From: Oceaniferula marina
GTDB lineage: Bacteria > Verrucomicrobiota > Verrucomicrobiia > Verrucomicrobiales > Akkermansiaceae
NCBI RefSeq assembly: GCF_013391475.1
Contig: NZ_JACBAZ010000001.1
Span: 392,377-456,376, forward strand
Reading direction: 5' to 3'
DNA length: 64,000 nt
Part shown: positions 19,191 through 28,839 of the stretch, piece after piece
Position numbering within the stretch: the stretch's first letter is position 1
How the letters are laid out: every line of letters starts with the position of its first letter
The notes under the pieces: model-generated
The model's database searches: none
Told to the model about the DNA's origin: nothing
What the model saw: only the letters and a program-made list of their open reading frames with translations
Position numbers and translations under genes: made by a program

Positions 19191-20054
19191 ATGAGCTCAT
19201 CCACTTGTCTTCCCTGCCGCGCCCTCTGTCAATTTTGGCAATCCTCCATCGGTAAAAAACTTGTTGTCGCCCTCACAGGCGCCTTCCTTGTGTTGTTCCT
19301 CGCGGGACACCTTGTAGGCAACATGTTAATTTACCAAGGTTCCGAAGCCTTCAACCACTACGCCCATTTTCTTCACACCATGTTGCACGGCTGGGGAATC
19401 TGGCTGTTCCGCCTCACTATGCTTGCCGCGCTTGGACTGCACATTGTCGCCACGGTTCAACTGGTGAAAGCCAACCGTGCCGCCCGACCATCACGCTACC
19501 AGGCAGATGATACCATGGTTGCATCCAAATCCTCACGGATTATGATCTACAGCGGTCTGACGATTCTCGTCTTTTTTGTCTTCCACATCCTCCATTACAC
19601 CGTCCGCGTCACTGGAGACCTGAAAGTGCTCGCTGAATTCGGTCAAAACTGGGCCATGACAGTGAAAGGATTCCAGAACCCGATCGTGGTGATTTTCTAT
19701 GTGCTCGCCATGGGGCTGCTTTGCTCCCACCTCAGCCACGGGGTTGCATCGATTTTCCAAACCCTCGGCTTGCGTTCCCGCAAGACTGAAGGATTGATTT
19801 CATTACTCTCGAAAGGCTACGCCATCGTCCTCTTCGTTGGTTTTTCCTCCATCCCAGTGGCCTGCCTGTTTGGGTTCGGAAAAAAAGAAATGAACACCAC
19901 CACTGAATTGGTCGATACCCTGCAGAAGAAAGGATACTGCGAACTGCCTGAATTACTCGAAGGTAGAAACCTGACCGAATACGCCAGAGAAATCGAGCTT
20001 GCTCCTTCGATCAAGAAGAAGTCCGGCTGCAGTTCATGCCCTGATTGCAAGTAA
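19191..20054 (+). CDS. sdhC: Succinate dehydrogenase/fumarate reductase cytochrome b558 subunit
   Basis: 287 residues from the ATG at 19191. Five membrane helices are apparent, with histidines placed as haem ligands (GAFLVLFLAGHLVGN, HILHYTVR, LCSHLSHGV). This is the single-subunit diheme anchor (b558 type) rather than separate SdhC/SdhD. The N-terminus carries CLPCRALC and the C-terminus ends in CSSCPDC, an uncommon Cys-rich tail. It anchors SdhAB to the membrane and exchanges electrons with quinone. It is first in the sdhCAB operon. Confidence 0.9.
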   Translation: MSSSTCLPCRALCQFWQSSIGKKLVVALTGAFLVLFLAGHLVGNMLIYQGSEAFNHYAHFLHTMLHGWGIWLFRLTMLAALGLHIVATVQLVKANRAARPSRYQADDTMVASKSSRIMIYSGLTILVFFVFHILHYTVRVTGDLKVLAEFGQNWAMTVKGFQNPIVVIFYVLAMGLLCSHLSHGVASIFQTLGLRSRKTEGLISLLSKGYAIVLFVGFSSIPVACLFGFGKKEMNTTTELVDTLQKKGYCELPELLEGRNLTEYAREIELAPSIKKKSGCSSCPDCK

Positions 20055-20117
20055 TTCCGACAAGCAACTGAAGATTCCTAAATCACTCTTTCCTCAACCA
20101 TTACCCTTTTAAACACC

Positions 20118-22088
20118 ATGTCACTAGATAGCAAAATTCCAGAAGGCCCGATCGAGCAGAAATGGACCAAACACAAAATGGACTCCAAGCTCATCAACCC
20201 GGCGAACAAGCGGAAATACACCGTTATCGTCGTCGGTTCCGGCCTCGCCGGTGGAGCTGCCGCAGCCTCCCTTTCCGAAATGGGATACAAGGTTAAGTGC
20301 TTCTGCTACCAGGATAGCCCGCGCCGCGCACACTCAATCGCGGCTCAAGGAGGTATCAATGCCGCTAAAAATTACCAGAACGACGGCGACTCCGTTTATC
20401 GTTTGTTCTACGACACGGTCAAAGGTGGTGACTTCCGGGCACGCGAAGCCAACGTTTACCGATTGGCCGAGGTTTCCAATGAGATCATCGACCAGTGCAC
20501 CGCCCAGGGTGTCCCCTTCGCCCGCGAATACGGCGGTCTTCTCGACAACCGTTCATTCGGTGGAGCTCAGGTTTCACGGACATTCTACGCTCGTGGCCAG
20601 ACGGGTCAGCAACTCCTGATCGGCTGCTACCAAGCGCTGGAAAAAGAAGTTGCCAAAGGAGGTGTGGAAATGTTCACCCGCACCGAGATGATGGATGTCG
20701 TCAAGGTCAACGGACATGCCAAAGGGATTGTCGTGCGCGACATGGTCACGGGTGAAGTCAGCTCCCATGCTGGTGATGCCGTAATTCTTGCAACCGGGGG
20801 ATACGGAAACGTCTTTTTCCTCTCCACCAATGCCATGGGGTGCAACGTCACCGCCGCCTTCCGGGCCCACAAGCGGGGTGCTTATTTCGCCAACCCATGC
20901 TACACCCAGATTCACCCGACCTGTATTCCAGTCAGCGGTGACTACCAATCCAAGCTGACTCTGATGTCAGAGTCCCTGCGAAATGACGGCCGCATCTGGG
21001 TTCCCAAATCCAAGGAAGATGCCGAAGCCATCCGCACAGGCAAGAAAACGCCCGAGGATATTGCTGAGGACGACCGCGACTATTATCTCGAACGGAAATA
21101 CCCATCCTTTGGTAACCTTGCCCCACGTGATGTTTCATCCCGAGCAGCCAAGGAAGCCTGCGACGACGGCCGCGGTGTCGCACCAACCGGACTCGGTGTG
21201 TATCTCGACTTCAAGGATGCAATTGCTCGCCTTGGTGAGGATGTCATCCGGGCCCGCTACGGAAACCTCTTCCAGATGTATGAAAAGATCACCGGTGACA
21301 ATCCATACAAAACACCGATGCAAATCTACCCTGCTGTGCACTACACCATGGGAGGACTCTGGGTTGACTACAACCTGCAGACTACCGTTCCCGGACTGCA
21401 CTGCCTCGGTGAAGCCAACTTCTCGGACCACGGAGCCAACCGACTCGGAGCTTCCGCTCTGATGCAAGGATTGGCTGATGGATACTTTGTTATCCCCTCC
21501 ACCATCGCCGTTTATCTTGCCGGAGAAAAACCAGGCAGCATCACCACCGAAATGGATGAGTTCAAACAGGTGGAAAAAGATGTGCAAGATCGCATGGACG
21601 CCCTGATCAATGTCAAGGGTAACCGCACCGTTGACTCTTTCCACAAGGAACTGGGTCTCCTGATGTGGGATAACTGCGGTATGGCCCGCACGAAAGAAAG
21701 CCTTGAAAAGGCGCTCGAGCGCATTCCTCAGATCCGTGATGAGTTCTGGAAAAATGTTCGAGTCCCCGGCGAAGCCTCCGGTATCAATGCCGAACTGGAG
21801 AAAGCAGCCCGCGTCGCCGACTTCCTCGAGTTCGCCGAGGTCATGTGCTACGATGCGCTGGAACGCGATGAATCCTGTGGTGGTCACTTCCGCCTCGAAT
21901 ACCAATTCACCAACGACTCCCCAGAGGTGCAAGCCGGAACCACCCAACCTGGTGAAGCCATGCGCCGTGACGACCAATTTGCCTACGTCGCAGCCTGGGA
22001 ATTCAAGGGGGTTGGAGCCAAACCCGACCTTCATAAGGAGGAACTCAGTTTCGAAAGCATTCAACTTGCCATCCGAAGCTACGCCTAA
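20118..22088 (+). CDS. sdhA: Succinate dehydrogenase/fumarate reductase flavoprotein subunit
   Basis: 656 residues. The FAD-binding [11 protein letters not shown] loop lies near residues 41-50. The covalent flavin His is in '[15 protein letters not shown]', and the substrate-side '[19 protein letters not shown]' is intact. Length and the acidic insert around residue 310 match the long b558-linked subfamily. It interconverts succinate and fumarate; direction cannot be told from sequence. The spacing is 63 bp from sdhC and 46 bp to sdhB. Confidence 0.97.
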   Translation: MSLDSKIPEGPIEQKWTKHKMDSKLINPANKRKYTVIVVGSGLAGGAAAASLSEMGYKVKCFCYQDSPRRAHSIAAQGGINAAKNYQNDGDSVYRLFYDTVKGGDFRAREANVYRLAEVSNEIIDQCTAQGVPFAREYGGLLDNRSFGGAQVSRTFYARGQTGQQLLIGCYQALEKEVAKGGVEMFTRTEMMDVVKVNGHAKGIVVRDMVTGEVSSHAGDAVILATGGYGNVFFLSTNAMGCNVTAAFRAHKRGAYFANPCYTQIHPTCIPVSGDYQSKLTLMSESLRNDGRIWVPKSKEDAEAIRTGKKTPEDIAEDDRDYYLERKYPSFGNLAPRDVSSRAAKEACDDGRGVAPTGLGVYLDFKDAIARLGEDVIRARYGNLFQMYEKITGDNPYKTPMQIYPAVHYTMGGLWVDYNLQTTVPGLHCLGEANFSDHGANRLGASALMQGLADGYFVIPSTIAVYLAGEKPGSITTEMDEFKQVEKDVQDRMDALINVKGNRTVDSFHKELGLLMWDNCGMARTKESLEKALERIPQIRDEFWKNVRVPGEASGINAELEKAARVADFLEFAEVMCYDALERDESCGGHFRLEYQFTNDSPEVQAGTTQPGEAMRRDDQFAYVAAWEFKGVGAKPDLHKEELSFESIQLAIRSYA

Positions 22089-22134
22089 GCCACTGACACC
22101 ATCATACATTTGAACCTTTAACGATTTACTAACA

Positions 22135-22896
22135 ATGTCCAAACTGAATCTCACTCTCAAAGTCTGGCGTCAGAAAAACGCAAACGAAGAAGGGCACATC
22201 GAGACCTACGATGCCAAGGATATCCCGATCGAGGCATCCTTTCTGGAAATGCTCGACATCGTCAATGAACGTATTCTCAACGACGGCGGCGAACCCATTC
22301 ACTTCGACCACGATTGCCGTGAAGGTATTTGCGGGCAATGCTCACTTACAGTCAATGGCATCCCCCACTCCAAGGAGCGAGGCATCACCGTTTGCCAGCT
22401 TCACATGCGGAAGTTTAAATCCGGTGATACCATTTGGATCGAGCCATGGCGCGCCAAGGCCTTCCCATTGCTGCGTGACCTGATGGTTGATCGGTCTGCT
22501 TTTGACCGCATCATCGCAGCCGGTGGCTACATCGACGTGCGCACCGGTTCGGCCCAGGATGCCAACAACCTGCCTATTGCTAAAACCAAAGCGGATGCCT
22601 CCATGGATGCCGCGGCATGTATCGGTTGCGGTGCCTGCGTGGCAGCCTGTAAGAATGCAAGTGCTATGCTGTTTGTTTCTGCGAAAGCTGCACACCTCAA
22701 TTTGCTGCCACAAGGGTCTCCTGAGAAGGATAGACGCGTGCTCGGCATGGTGCGTCAGATGGACGCTGAAGGATTTGGTAACTGCACCAACCTTTACGAA
22801 TGTGAAGCGGTCTGTCCTAAAGAGATCAGCGCTGAAAACATCGCACGTCTCAACCGCGATTACGCCATGGCTGTGACGCGCGAGGCTCTTGCCTAA
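22135..22896 (+). CDS. sdhB: Succinate dehydrogenase/fumarate reductase iron-sulfur subunit
   Basis: 253 residues. The [2Fe-2S] N-terminal domain has CREGICGQC plus a later Cys, and the C-terminal ferredoxin-like domain has [11 protein letters not shown] and CEAVCPKEI for the [4Fe-4S] and [3Fe-4S] clusters. It passes electrons between the flavin of SdhA and the haems of SdhC. It ends before a terminator, closing the operon. Confidence 0.97.
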   Translation: MSKLNLTLKVWRQKNANEEGHIETYDAKDIPIEASFLEMLDIVNERILNDGGEPIHFDHDCREGICGQCSLTVNGIPHSKERGITVCQLHMRKFKSGDTIWIEPWRAKAFPLLRDLMVDRSAFDRIIAAGGYIDVRTGSAQDANNLPIAKTKADASMDAAACIGCGACVAACKNASAMLFVSAKAAHLNLLPQGSPEKDRRVLGMVRQMDAEGFGNCTNLYECEAVCPKEISAENIARLNRDYAMAVTREALA

Positions 22897-22940
22897 TCAA
22901 CGAGCGTTCATCAAAACGCCAATCTCATCCCATTTACATC

Positions 22941-22975
22941 AACGGGCCCTCCGAATCAACGGATGGCCCGTTTTT
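22941..22975 (+). terminator. Rho-independent terminator after sdhB
   Basis: AACGGGCC pairs with GGCCCGTT around an inner CTCCG/CGGAT helix, followed by a T run. It is 45 bp past the stop. Confidence 0.85.
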
Positions 22976-22995
22976 GATGTGATTCGGGGCAATCG

Positions 22996-23083
22996 ATCCG
23001 GGACTCATGGATCACCTAGGGCGTTTTTGTACACCTGATCCGATCATCCACCGTTTCGTCTGATTGGCGGAGTGATATGATCC
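22996..23083. repeat. 88-bp dispersed intergenic repeat, copy 1
   Basis: The stretch beginning ATCCGGGACT, then CATGGATCAC, then TTTCGTCTGATTGGCGGAG matches copy 2 at 58225-58312 over its whole length with scattered differences. Both copies lie between a plus-strand terminator and the 3' end of a minus-strand gene. No coding frame is conserved. Function unknown. Confidence 0.6.
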
Positions 23084-23104
23084 AGTTATTCCTCCCCGTG
23101 AAGG

Positions 23105-24331
23105 CTAGAAATAGAAGTTGTAGATCAACTCGAGCGGTTCACCGTCCAACTCCTTGACCACGGCACTTGGCATCTTGGGAAGCTTTGCCTGTCTGATCGC
23201 ACGCTGGGTAAAGCCACGTTCAATGAAATTGGCAGCAATCACCTCTTGAAACTTAACCCCTGAAACCTTCCCCTTTTCATCGACGTAGAACCTCAATGAA
23301 ATCACTCCCGGAACGATGTGGTCTCGGTGCTGCTCACAGTTGCGCCTCCACTGAAGCTCCACGGCCTTGCTCACCTGAGCCTGGTAGCGGCCGAGAGCCG
23401 TGTTCTTGACATTGAGGGAGCTTTTGCCTCGTCGATTGATTGACCCGGTTACTCGATTTTTCCGTGAGTGCCCGCTGAATCCGTCTTTTTTAGGTTTCTG
23501 GTCAATTTCTTCACCCTGACTCTCCTTGTTTTCTCCCTCATTGGGGCGTTCTTTCGGTGATTCATCGGCTTTCGGTCGATCCTGAACAAGCCCCTTGCCT
23601 TCTCCAGCATCCGTATTCGGCAACATCTCTCCTTTATCGAGATGCTTGTTTTTTGGCCGGGCTGAGTCTTCTTGCTCGGGTTCCGGGGTTTCGACTTTAG
23701 GAGCAATATCAACATCCGGAGTGTCCTTTCGTGAGGCGGTTTCCTCCTGTGGAGTTTCGGTTTCCTCTCCGGTTTTGTCCATGCCCACCGATCCGTCTTC
23801 GTATTCACGTGTCACGGTCTCAACTTGCCCTGGAAATAATGGGTTCTCACCATCCTGAGATGGCGTATTGGGGTCGGCCCCCAGTGTGGGAGCCAAATCC
23901 GAAGCTGCCAACGTGTCGCGATCACCGATCAAGTCAGTGGGTTGGTCCGGGGTTCCTGCCTGATCTTCCGAGGTTCTCGCATACTTGCGTTTCTGCTCGG
24001 GTAAAGCCTTCTCCTGCTGGGGTGGCTGCTCCTCGGCAATTTCGGGTTTCGGGATTTTGGGTATTTCAGGTAGCGGCGGCAACTGCTTTGGCTGAGGCAA
24101 AGGTTCCGGCTCCGGCAATTCGACGGGTTCGGGTTCAACAAAGGGTTTTAACACCACCGTTACTTCGGGCTCAGGGCGCTCCTCATATGGAGTCTCTTGA
24201 TAGGCAAAAATAGGCAGATCCCAAAGAATCAGCAATATCCATGAACCAAAGACCAGTCCGTGCACAGCAAATGCGGCGGCCACCGAGATGATGGCGCGCT
24301 TCTGAATCAAGCTGAACTGGCTCATGCCCAT
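23105..24331 (-). CDS. TonB-like energy-transducer protein
   Basis: 408 residues from the ATG at 24331 (another ATG at 24325; a TTG at 24352 is less likely). A short cytoplasmic start is followed by one membrane helix (about 14-36, ISVAAAFAVHGLVFGSWILL). A long Pro/Glu-rich periplasmic spacer (PEPEPLPQPKQLPPLPEIP and similar) follows, then acidic low-complexity sequence. The C-terminal 90 residues look like a TonB domain (ISLRFYVDEKGKVSGVKFQ, RQAKLPKMP). It probably couples inner-membrane proton energy to an outer-membrane partner. No ExbB/ExbD genes are nearby. TolA-like function is an alternative. Confidence 0.75.
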   Translation of the reverse strand: MGMSQFSLIQKRAIISVAAAFAVHGLVFGSWILLILWDLPIFAYQETPYEERPEPEVTVVLKPFVEPEPVELPEPEPLPQPKQLPPLPEIPKIPKPEIAEEQPPQQEKALPEQKRKYARTSEDQAGTPDQPTDLIGDRDTLAASDLAPTLGADPNTPSQDGENPLFPGQVETVTREYEDGSVGMDKTGEETETPQEETASRKDTPDVDIAPKVETPEPEQEDSARPKNKHLDKGEMLPNTDAGEGKGLVQDRPKADESPKERPNEGENKESQGEEIDQKPKKDGFSGHSRKNRVTGSINRRGKSSLNVKNTALGRYQAQVSKAVELQWRRNCEQHRDHIVPGVISLRFYVDEKGKVSGVKFQEVIAANFIERGFTQRAIRQAKLPKMPSAVVKELDGEPLELIYNFYF

Positions 24332-24387
24332 GATTTTACTGCCAAATAGCAAATACGAAACTATAATTTACAAAAGATCCCGCCATC

Positions 24388-25350
24388 GTGACGGTTGACT
24401 TCATCGGACGGCTCATCCAGTCTGGGTGCGTGAAGATCCAGGTTGATTGTAGAGAACCACAGCGAATCGACCAATTTCTGGCGTCGAAACTGCCCGAGCT
24501 TTCCCGGTCGAGAATTCAATCCCTCTTAAAATCAGGGGATATTCTACTCAATGGAAGCAAAAGCAAAGCTAAGCAATCGGTCAGTGATGGGGATCTGATT
24601 GTGGTGGAGGTGCCCGAACCCGAACCCGCAGAGGCTCAAGCACAGGAAATCCCACTCGATGTTCTCTATGAGGATGACGATATCATTGTCATCAATAAAG
24701 CTCACGGAATGGTCGTTCATCCTGCCGCAGGCAATGCAGACGGAACACTCGTCAATGCTCTGCTCCATCATTGCCATGGCCAATTAGCAGGCATCGGCGG
24801 CGTGGAACGCCCCGGTATCGTTCACCGGCTCGACAAGGACACCTCCGGCTGCATTGTTTGTGCTAAAAACGACAAAGCACACCAGTCCTTGGTCGGTCAA
24901 TTCGCAGAACGCAACACAGAAAAACAATACCTCACCGTAGTACAAAGCCCACCCACCCAGCCGGAGGGCCACATCTTCACCCATATAGGCAGGCATCCGG
25001 TCAACCGCATGAAAATGGCGGTATGCAACCCAGGCTCAGGCAAAACGGCCATCACCGATTACAAGGTGCTTTACCAGGCACCGGACAATACCTGCCTCGT
25101 TCTCTGTGACCTCCACACCGGCCGAACCCACCAGATCCGAGTGCATATGGGCCACTTGGGCACGCCTATCCTGGGAGACCCCATCTACGCAAAACCAGCA
25201 AGGCAGGTATGCCAACCAGGAAGGTTGATGCTGCATGCCTGGAAGTTATCGCTCGATCACCCACGGACATCTGAGCGCCTGGCTTTTCTGGCACCTGTCC
25301 CCGAGGCCTATCGTCCCTGGACCCAGGCATGTGAGCTCGGTCTCGAATAA
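24388..25350 (+). CDS. rluD: RluD-family 23S rRNA pseudouridine synthase
   Basis: 320 residues from a GTG; a second GTG at 24430 would give a shorter N-terminus beginning just before the S4 domain. The S4 RNA-binding domain (about 20-85, 'SRSRIQSLLKSGDILLNG') precedes the catalytic domain with the signature HRLDKDTSG holding the catalytic Asp. 'GRTHQIRVHMGHLGTPILGD' is conserved. It converts specific uridines of 23S rRNA to pseudouridine. RluA/RluC cannot be excluded by eye. It is divergent from the TonB-like gene and followed by a terminator. Confidence 0.92.
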   Translation: MTVDFIGRLIQSGCVKIQVDCREPQRIDQFLASKLPELSRSRIQSLLKSGDILLNGSKSKAKQSVSDGDLIVVEVPEPEPAEAQAQEIPLDVLYEDDDIIVINKAHGMVVHPAAGNADGTLVNALLHHCHGQLAGIGGVERPGIVHRLDKDTSGCIVCAKNDKAHQSLVGQFAERNTEKQYLTVVQSPPTQPEGHIFTHIGRHPVNRMKMAVCNPGSGKTAITDYKVLYQAPDNTCLVLCDLHTGRTHQIRVHMGHLGTPILGDPIYAKPARQVCQPGRLMLHAWKLSLDHPRTSERLAFLAPVPEAYRPWTQACELGLE

Positions 25351-25374
25351 TCGAGTTCGCCACCAAGCTGTATG

Positions 25375-25418
25375 CTCAAACCATTCTCCCAGTTAAATTG
25401 GCAGAATGGTTTGAGTTT
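25375..25418 (+). terminator. Rho-independent terminator after rluD
   Basis: CTCAAACCATTCT and AGAATGGTTTGAG form a perfect 13-bp stem followed by TTT. Confidence 0.85.
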
Positions 25419-25445
25419 AAGATGATGATTCAGTCAGCAAGCTGA

Positions 25446-25751
25446 ATGGCAAGGGAGCACTTGACTCTCTTTGATCTCAGCACCAGTATTCAGGCCATGA
25501 ATAACGATGAATCATTGATCAATTCGCTCCTGCCAGCAGTTGAACAACAACTTGAATCGGATCAAACACCATACGTCAAATCCACCTTTTCTCGTTTGGT
25601 GGAAAAAGAAAAGACTAGTCCAGACGACGCCAAGGAAATGATCGCTTATTGTCTGGCCGAGGAGTCGAACCGTATGTTTATTGAGCAGAGGGATTTCGAC
25701 CAAGCCCGCTACCGGGAGCTGCTTGATCTTCTGCCTGAGGTTGAAGTCTGA
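25446..25751 (+). CDS. Small conserved-looking protein of unknown function
   Basis: 101 residues, acidic, without signal peptide or membrane segment. The sequence is mostly helical (ESLINSLLPAVEQQLESDQ, DDAKEMIAYCLAEESNRMF) and ends 'FDQARYRELLDLLPEVEV'. I do not recognise a family with confidence. Codon use looks like the neighbours. It is convergent with the beta-helix gene, ending 15 bp before that gene's stop. Confidence 0.65.
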   Translation: MAREHLTLFDLSTSIQAMNNDESLINSLLPAVEQQLESDQTPYVKSTFSRLVEKEKTSPDDAKEMIAYCLAEESNRMFIEQRDFDQARYRELLDLLPEVEV

Positions 25752-25765
25752 CGTCCCCTTTTGCT

Positions 25766-27376
25766 TTATTCTTTCTTCTTCAGGGCCTTGAGCCACTTGG
25801 GGGTATTTCGCAAGCGCAGTTGCAATTGCGCTTCGTAAAGCGATTCAGGGCTGACGGGTTTTCCCAATGATTCCAGAGTTGATGTTTGTTCGGGCACAAA
25901 ATTCACCAAGCCACCGTGGAAACCAATGACGTGAGGCATGATGATCTGCCCGTATTTTTTGTTGGTTTTGACAAACTCATAGGGGGCTTTTTTATCTTGG
26001 CTGGTATTGTGGTAATTCCAAAAAACAGCCCCCTCCAGATGGTTTGGCTGGCTTTGAACGGCACCACCCCAACGGCCATCTATAAAACCTCCGGTCACAC
26101 GATCAAACAAGGTGTGACGGGGTTGTGAGGCATGCGCTTCGAAACTGGTGTCCGACGGATATCGAATCCGCCAAAAAACATTGCCTGAACTCATTCCCCC
26201 GACACCACAGGCGTGATGCTGGCTTGCCCGGTCATCGATCAACGCTCCTAAGCAGTGGGAACTATTACGAAAGGCAACAGCAGCGTGCCCCTTGTTGCCG
26301 TCCAGCAGGATCTCGGACACTGTGATATGCGCGCTGTTATTCAATGATAAGGCATTATTGCTATCCGTGAATCTGCACCTTCGGACCCAGCCATTGGCCA
26401 CATGAGAAAATGACAGCAAGCTCCAGCCACCATCATGCAAGGCCGATTGATGATGGACAAATTTTTCATGCCAATTTCCGACAAACGCAATATCCTCGAT
26501 ACCCACGCCCACAATGGGAGACCACTGTTCCACGGTCCACCCCTCATCAGGGTTAACAGCGTAGTGTAATGGGGCTCTCAAGGTCACTTGTGATTGCTGC
26601 ACTGACTTGACTTGGTGGTATTCACGGATTTGAACACCCCCTTCCATGATCTTTTTCCATTCGGCCCTGGGTTTGTAGGGGGCCAAAGCACTCGCTATCG
26701 CCGATTTAGAGTTGTCCCTGCGTCGAATTCCAACCCAATCACCAGCTTGAAGTCGATCCGGAGTATCCATCTGGATCTTCAAGCTGTCTACTGGTGAGGG
26801 CTGAACCAACTTCCCGAGCTGCTTTGATTTTCTCCATGGAGCCGACACTTGGATCATGTAGGGAGTGGTCCACATTTTATCAGGATCCTTGGCTTCGAGA
26901 GCGTGCCGCATAAACAACTCAGTGCCGCCTGCTCCCGATCCGGAACCACGCAGTATGATACGACTCGACTGAACCCTGATAATTGCGTTCTGATCGTCGC
27001 CTGGTTCATTGATAAGAAAGCGACCACGCGGAAAATAAATAATCCCCCCTCCTGCCTTGCTCGCGGCATCAATGGCTTTCTGAATAGCGATCTTATCCGA
27101 TTTCCCATCATTGGGGGTGGCACCATACTGGGTCACATCAAAGGTGCGCCCTTTGACGTCCGGGATAGGGACCTCCCCTCGTCGGTATCCCACATAGGAA
27201 TAATCAATCAGCGGGGTTGGTTTGCCGGATTGTTTGGCCTTCTGATACGCACTCCACGTAGGGCTTACTTGATGCACCGCTTCACAATCACAACGACTCG
27301 TCTCAGCCTTTGAGATGGGAGTCGAGCTCAAGATGCCCCCCAATGCGGACAAATAAAAGAAATGAGAAGCATTCAT
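25766..27376 (-). CDS. Secreted right-handed beta-helix protein (pectate-lyase-3/GH-like)
   Basis: 536 residues with an N-terminal hydrophobic signal (FFYLSALGGILSSTPIS). The 'FDVTQYGATPNDGKSDKIAI' followed by QKAIDAA and GGGIIYFPRGRF is the opening of Pectate_lyase_3/GH28-GH55-like beta-helix enzymes. Later coils carry repeated Asn/Ser/Val strands (NNALSLNNSAHITVSEILLDG). It would cleave a polysaccharide outside the cytoplasm; the substrate cannot be told. It is last in a minus-strand series with two sulfatases and a sialidase, so its glycan is probably sulfated. Confidence 0.75.
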   Translation of the reverse strand: MNASHFFYLSALGGILSSTPISKAETSRCDCEAVHQVSPTWSAYQKAKQSGKPTPLIDYSYVGYRRGEVPIPDVKGRTFDVTQYGATPNDGKSDKIAIQKAIDAASKAGGGIIYFPRGRFLINEPGDDQNAIIRVQSSRIILRGSGSGAGGTELFMRHALEAKDPDKMWTTPYMIQVSAPWRKSKQLGKLVQPSPVDSLKIQMDTPDRLQAGDWVGIRRRDNSKSAIASALAPYKPRAEWKKIMEGGVQIREYHQVKSVQQSQVTLRAPLHYAVNPDEGWTVEQWSPIVGVGIEDIAFVGNWHEKFVHHQSALHDGGWSLLSFSHVANGWVRRCRFTDSNNALSLNNSAHITVSEILLDGNKGHAAVAFRNSSHCLGALIDDRASQHHACGVGGMSSGNVFWRIRYPSDTSFEAHASQPRHTLFDRVTGGFIDGRWGGAVQSQPNHLEGAVFWNYHNTSQDKKAPYEFVKTNKKYGQIIMPHVIGFHGGLVNFVPEQTSTLESLGKPVSPESLYEAQLQLRLRNTPKWLKALKKKE

Positions 27377-27398
27377 AAAATCGATACAGGCATTCCCA

Positions 27399-28709
27399 TT
27401 ACTTTGGTTTCATCTTGGAGCTTGAATCTTGAGCAACGTCACGCTTCCAATCCTTCAGCAGGGACAATAGTTTTTGAGTTTGTTCTGGCTTCGTTTTTGA
27501 TAGATCGGATTGCTCACCCACATCTTGTTTGAGGTTGTAGAGCAAAACTTTTTTCTTGTCTAACACCAGCTTGAAATCCCCCTGCCGAACGGCAACCCCT
27601 CGCCCCGTGCTCCAGAACAAGGTTCGAGGAGCCAACGGCTTACCCTGCAGAGCGGGAAGAATATCAACACCGTCGAGTTCACGTTTATCTTCAACCTTCC
27701 CTCCAGCGAGAGAAACGAACGTGGGAAACAAGTCCATCGTCATCATGGTTTGGTGGCAAGTTTGCCCCTGTTCCAGGTGTTCCGGCCAATTGAAGATTCC
27801 GCAGACGCGATGGCCACCTTCCCATATGCTTCCCTTTTTACCTTTTAACACCCCGGCAGACCCCGAACGCGCTGGGCCGTTATCGGAGCAGAAGACGATC
27901 AATGTGTTCTTCCTAATTTGCAGACGCTCAAGCTCGGTTACCAGTTTGCCAATGCCCTCGTCCATCACCTCCACCATTTCTTTATATATGGCTTGGGGAT
28001 TTTCCAATACCTGTCGAGGTTGTTTGCCATGGGGTTTCCCAACAACACGGTGTCCCGGAGTCTTTCTCCCCTGCAAGGGATAATGCGGAGCTCCATGTGT
28101 CAGCATAAGGAAAAACGGACGGTCTTTATTTCGTTTAATGAAGTCGACCCCATGTTGTGAAATGAGGTCGGTGATATATCCGGGTTCGTCTTTGAGTTCA
28201 TCCTGCACCCACCAGTCAGCATACCCTTCTTGATCAATATGACGGTGGTAATCCACATTGCCGGAGACGAAGCCTCTAAATTCATCGAAGCCTTGTTTCA
28301 CCGGGTTAAACTTGGCTTGATAACCCAAATGCCACTTACCAAACATGGCTGTGCGATAACCCAACGACTTCATAGCTTCAGCCACCGTCCACTCATTGGT
28401 GGCAAGGCCGGCATGTCGATGGCTCTTTGCTGTGATCACACCCGTAACACCACTCCGTTGTTGATATCTTCCTGTGATCAAAGCGGCCCGCGTGGGAGAA
28501 CAAACCGCACCATTCGAATGGAAATCAGTGCACCTCACCCCGCCGGTTGCCAACTTGTCCAATACCGGGGTCTCAATCAATTGGGAACCATAACAAGATA
28601 AATCAGCATAGCCCAAATCATCAGCCATGATTAAAATCACGTTAGGCTTGTCCGCCGCCATGACCTGCAATGCGAATAGTATCGAGCTAAGAGCAATCAA
28701 CAACTTCAT
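27399..28709 (-). CDS. Secreted formylglycine-dependent sulfatase 1
   Basis: 436 residues from the ATG at 28709, which starts a signal peptide (LLIALSSILFALQVMA). Cys70 in the CSPTRAALITGRYQQ motif is the residue converted to formylglycine. The metal-binding 'NVILIMADDLGYADLSCYG' and the later 'TLIVFCSDNGPA' are typical of arylsulfatase-type family S1 enzymes. It removes sulfate esters, probably from a glycan. It requires an FGly-generating enzyme (or anSME), not present here. It lies 22 bp before the beta-helix gene's start. Confidence 0.92.
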   Translation of the reverse strand: MKLLIALSSILFALQVMAADKPNVILIMADDLGYADLSCYGSQLIETPVLDKLATGGVRCTDFHSNGAVCSPTRAALITGRYQQRSGVTGVITAKSHRHAGLATNEWTVAEAMKSLGYRTAMFGKWHLGYQAKFNPVKQGFDEFRGFVSGNVDYHRHIDQEGYADWWVQDELKDEPGYITDLISQHGVDFIKRNKDRPFFLMLTHGAPHYPLQGRKTPGHRVVGKPHGKQPRQVLENPQAIYKEMVEVMDEGIGKLVTELERLQIRKNTLIVFCSDNGPARSGSAGVLKGKKGSIWEGGHRVCGIFNWPEHLEQGQTCHQTMMTMDLFPTFVSLAGGKVEDKRELDGVDILPALQGKPLAPRTLFWSTGRGVAVRQGDFKLVLDKKKVLLYNLKQDVGEQSDLSKTKPEQTQKLLSLLKDWKRDVAQDSSSKMKPK

Positions 28710-28839
28710 ATCTTCACTATACTGGTTATGAGGAATACAATTTTCATATTCTTTGGCATAGGTCATGTATGCCCCACGCTACTCGAGTGCATACCATCGT
28801 TTCCACTCGGTTGCATATGAACTATCGGGACGCCGCCGA